A stretch of DNA of 64,000 nt from Cupriavidus taiwanensis (lineage in GTDB: Bacteria; Pseudomonadota; Gammaproteobacteria; Burkholderiales; Burkholderiaceae), in the NCBI RefSeq assembly GCF_900249755.1, contig NZ_LT976854.1:622574-686573 (forward strand), written 5' to 3'. Both the position numbers and the translations under genes were made by a program. The notes beneath the pieces are model-generated. The model had not been told where the DNA came from. It did no database searches and was given only the letters and a program-made list of their open reading frames with translations. Positions 63,233 through 64,000 of the stretch are shown in pieces. How positions within the stretch are numbered: position 1 is the first letter of the stretch; the number at the start of each line of letters is the position of its first letter.

Positions 63233-64000
63233 ATGAACACACCGACAGGGATCCAGCGCCGCCAGGCAGGCGCAAAGGCCGGCAAATTCAGCATGGCGGC
63301 AGCCGCGCTTGGCATCCTGGCCGCGACGATGGCCGCGCCCGTCGCGGCGCAGCAGAATACCGGCTGGCCCAACAAGCCGATCCGGATGATCGTTCCCTTT
63401 CCGGCCGGCTCGTTCACGGATACCGTGGCGCGGGTGCTTTCGGAACGCCTGACCAAATCGCTCGGCCAGCCCGTGGTCGTGGAAAACAAGGCGGGAGCCA
63501 ACGGACTGATCGGCGTCGGCGAGGCCGCCAAGGCCGCGCCCGACGGCTATACCTTGCTGGTCACCAACTCCAGCAGCATCACCATCAATCCGCAGATCTA
63601 CAAGAAGGGCACGTACTCGCCGAAGGACTTCACGCCAGTCACGCTGGTCCTGGAGGCGCCGTTCATCCTGGTGACCAATCCGGACTGGTCGCAGAAGCAC
63701 GGGGTGGGTTCGGTGCCGGAATTCGTGCGCTACGCCGCGCAGCATCCCGGCAAGGTCAGCTATGGCTCGGCGGGGCCGGGCAATATCGCGCACCTGAGCT
63801 TCGCCATGCTGAACAACCGCGCGAAGATCAAGACCACGCACATCCCGTACAAGTCTGCCGCCCAGGCGCAACTGGCCGTGATCAGCGGCGAGCTGGATAC
63901 GGCATTCGACACCTGGACGGCGCTGCCGCAGATCAAGGCAGGCAAGCTGAAGCCCATCGCAGTCACCGCCTCGAAACGCATGACGCAGTTGCCGGATGTA
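63233..64000 (+). CDS. Bug-type receptor, cut by window end
   Basis: 256 residues are inside the window; about 70 more are expected. Signal peptide 1-40 (ending MAAPVAAQQ), then WPNKPIRMIVPFPAGSFTDTVARVL with loop GSFTDT, ENKAGANGLIGVGEA and DGYTLLVTNSS. GGAGACGAC precedes the ATG. It follows the CoA-transferase fusion on the same strand (46 bp) and so ends the sigma-54 operon: uptake, CoA loading and carboxylation of one acid. Confidence 0.92.
   Translation, partial: MNTPTGIQRRQAGAKAGKFSMAAAALGILAATMAAPVAAQQNTGWPNKPIRMIVPFPAGSFTDTVARVLSERLTKSLGQPVVVENKAGANGLIGVGEAAKAAPDGYTLLVTNSSSITINPQIYKKGTYSPKDFTPVTLVLEAPFILVTNPDWSQKHGVGSVPEFVRYAAQHPGKVSYGSAGPGNIAHLSFAMLNNRAKIKTTHIPYKSAAQAQLAVISGELDTAFDTWTALPQIKAGKLKPIAVTASKRMTQLPDV

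Overview
The window is high-GC DNA with the gene style of a metabolically versatile beta-proteobacterium of the Burkholderiaceae; Cupriavidus or a close relative is the best guess. The grounds are the family content: many Bug-type solute receptors, CaiB/BaiF CoA-transferases, LysR regulators, galactarate dehydratase, a taurine-type ABC importer and a sigma-54 controlled acyl-CoA carboxylase. This is inference; no rRNA or marker gene is present. I saw no tRNA, rRNA, CRISPR array, insertion sequence or phage gene.

Layout. 1-1.24 kb is a poorly coding stretch with one small membrane-anchored protein, a common inverted repeat and a clear hairpin terminator. 1.24-4.2 kb holds a cyclase-family hydrolase and galactarate dehydratase (garD), divergent, with two tandem FadR/GntR-like operators between them. 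4.2-18.1 kb is a large catabolic cluster bounded at both ends by two related LysR genes. Inside are two adjacent Bug receptors, a DUF35 protein paired with a thiolase-fold enzyme that seems to lack the nucleophilic cysteine, an SDR and a hydratase-2 (together like a split MFE-2), a two-subunit CoA-transferase, two overlapping acyl-CoA dehydrogenases, a third Bug, a class III CoA-transferase and a crotonase. The set reads as uptake, CoA activation and side-chain beta-oxidation of an unknown, probably branched or cyclic, carboxylic acid. 18.1-21.8 kb has a DUF3820 gene and a LysR divergent from a CaiB/acyl-CoA dehydrogenase pair.

21.8-30.9 kb carries a ProQ/FinO-domain RNA-binding protein with a repetitive tail, a LprI-like secreted protein, tauCBA plus a second, Tat-exported sulfonate-type binding protein, an unrecognised cysteine-rich protein, a small exported protein and an MFS exporter divergent from a HxlR regulator. 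31.4-35.7 kb is a urate catabolism cluster: two 5-hydroxyisourate hydrolases (one cytosolic, one with a twin-arginine signal), an MFS transporter, a LysR and OHCU decarboxylase. 35.7-38.5 kb has a selenium-binding protein/methanethiol oxidase-type gene overlapping a membrane protein, then a PaiI-type thioesterase. 38.5-42.4 kb is LysR / MFS / MlrC-type metallopeptidase.

42.4-48.6 kb is a mixed stretch: LysE exporter, PaiB-like flavoprotein divergent from a MocR regulator, a Bug receptor, a small membrane protein coupled to an AadA-type nucleotidyltransferase, and a DUF5666-like exported protein. 48.6-53.8 kb is a MoxR/DUF58/VWA system with an S1C protease and a divergent second VWA protein. 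53.8-64 kb is a sigma-54 regulon: a Fis-type activator faces a -24/-12 promoter that drives a carboxyltransferase, a single-chain biotin carboxylase-BCCP-carboxyltransferase, a double CaiB fusion and a Bug receptor cut by the window end.

Start codons were chosen by Shine-Dalgarno match and family N-termini; several key enzymes appear to start with TTG.
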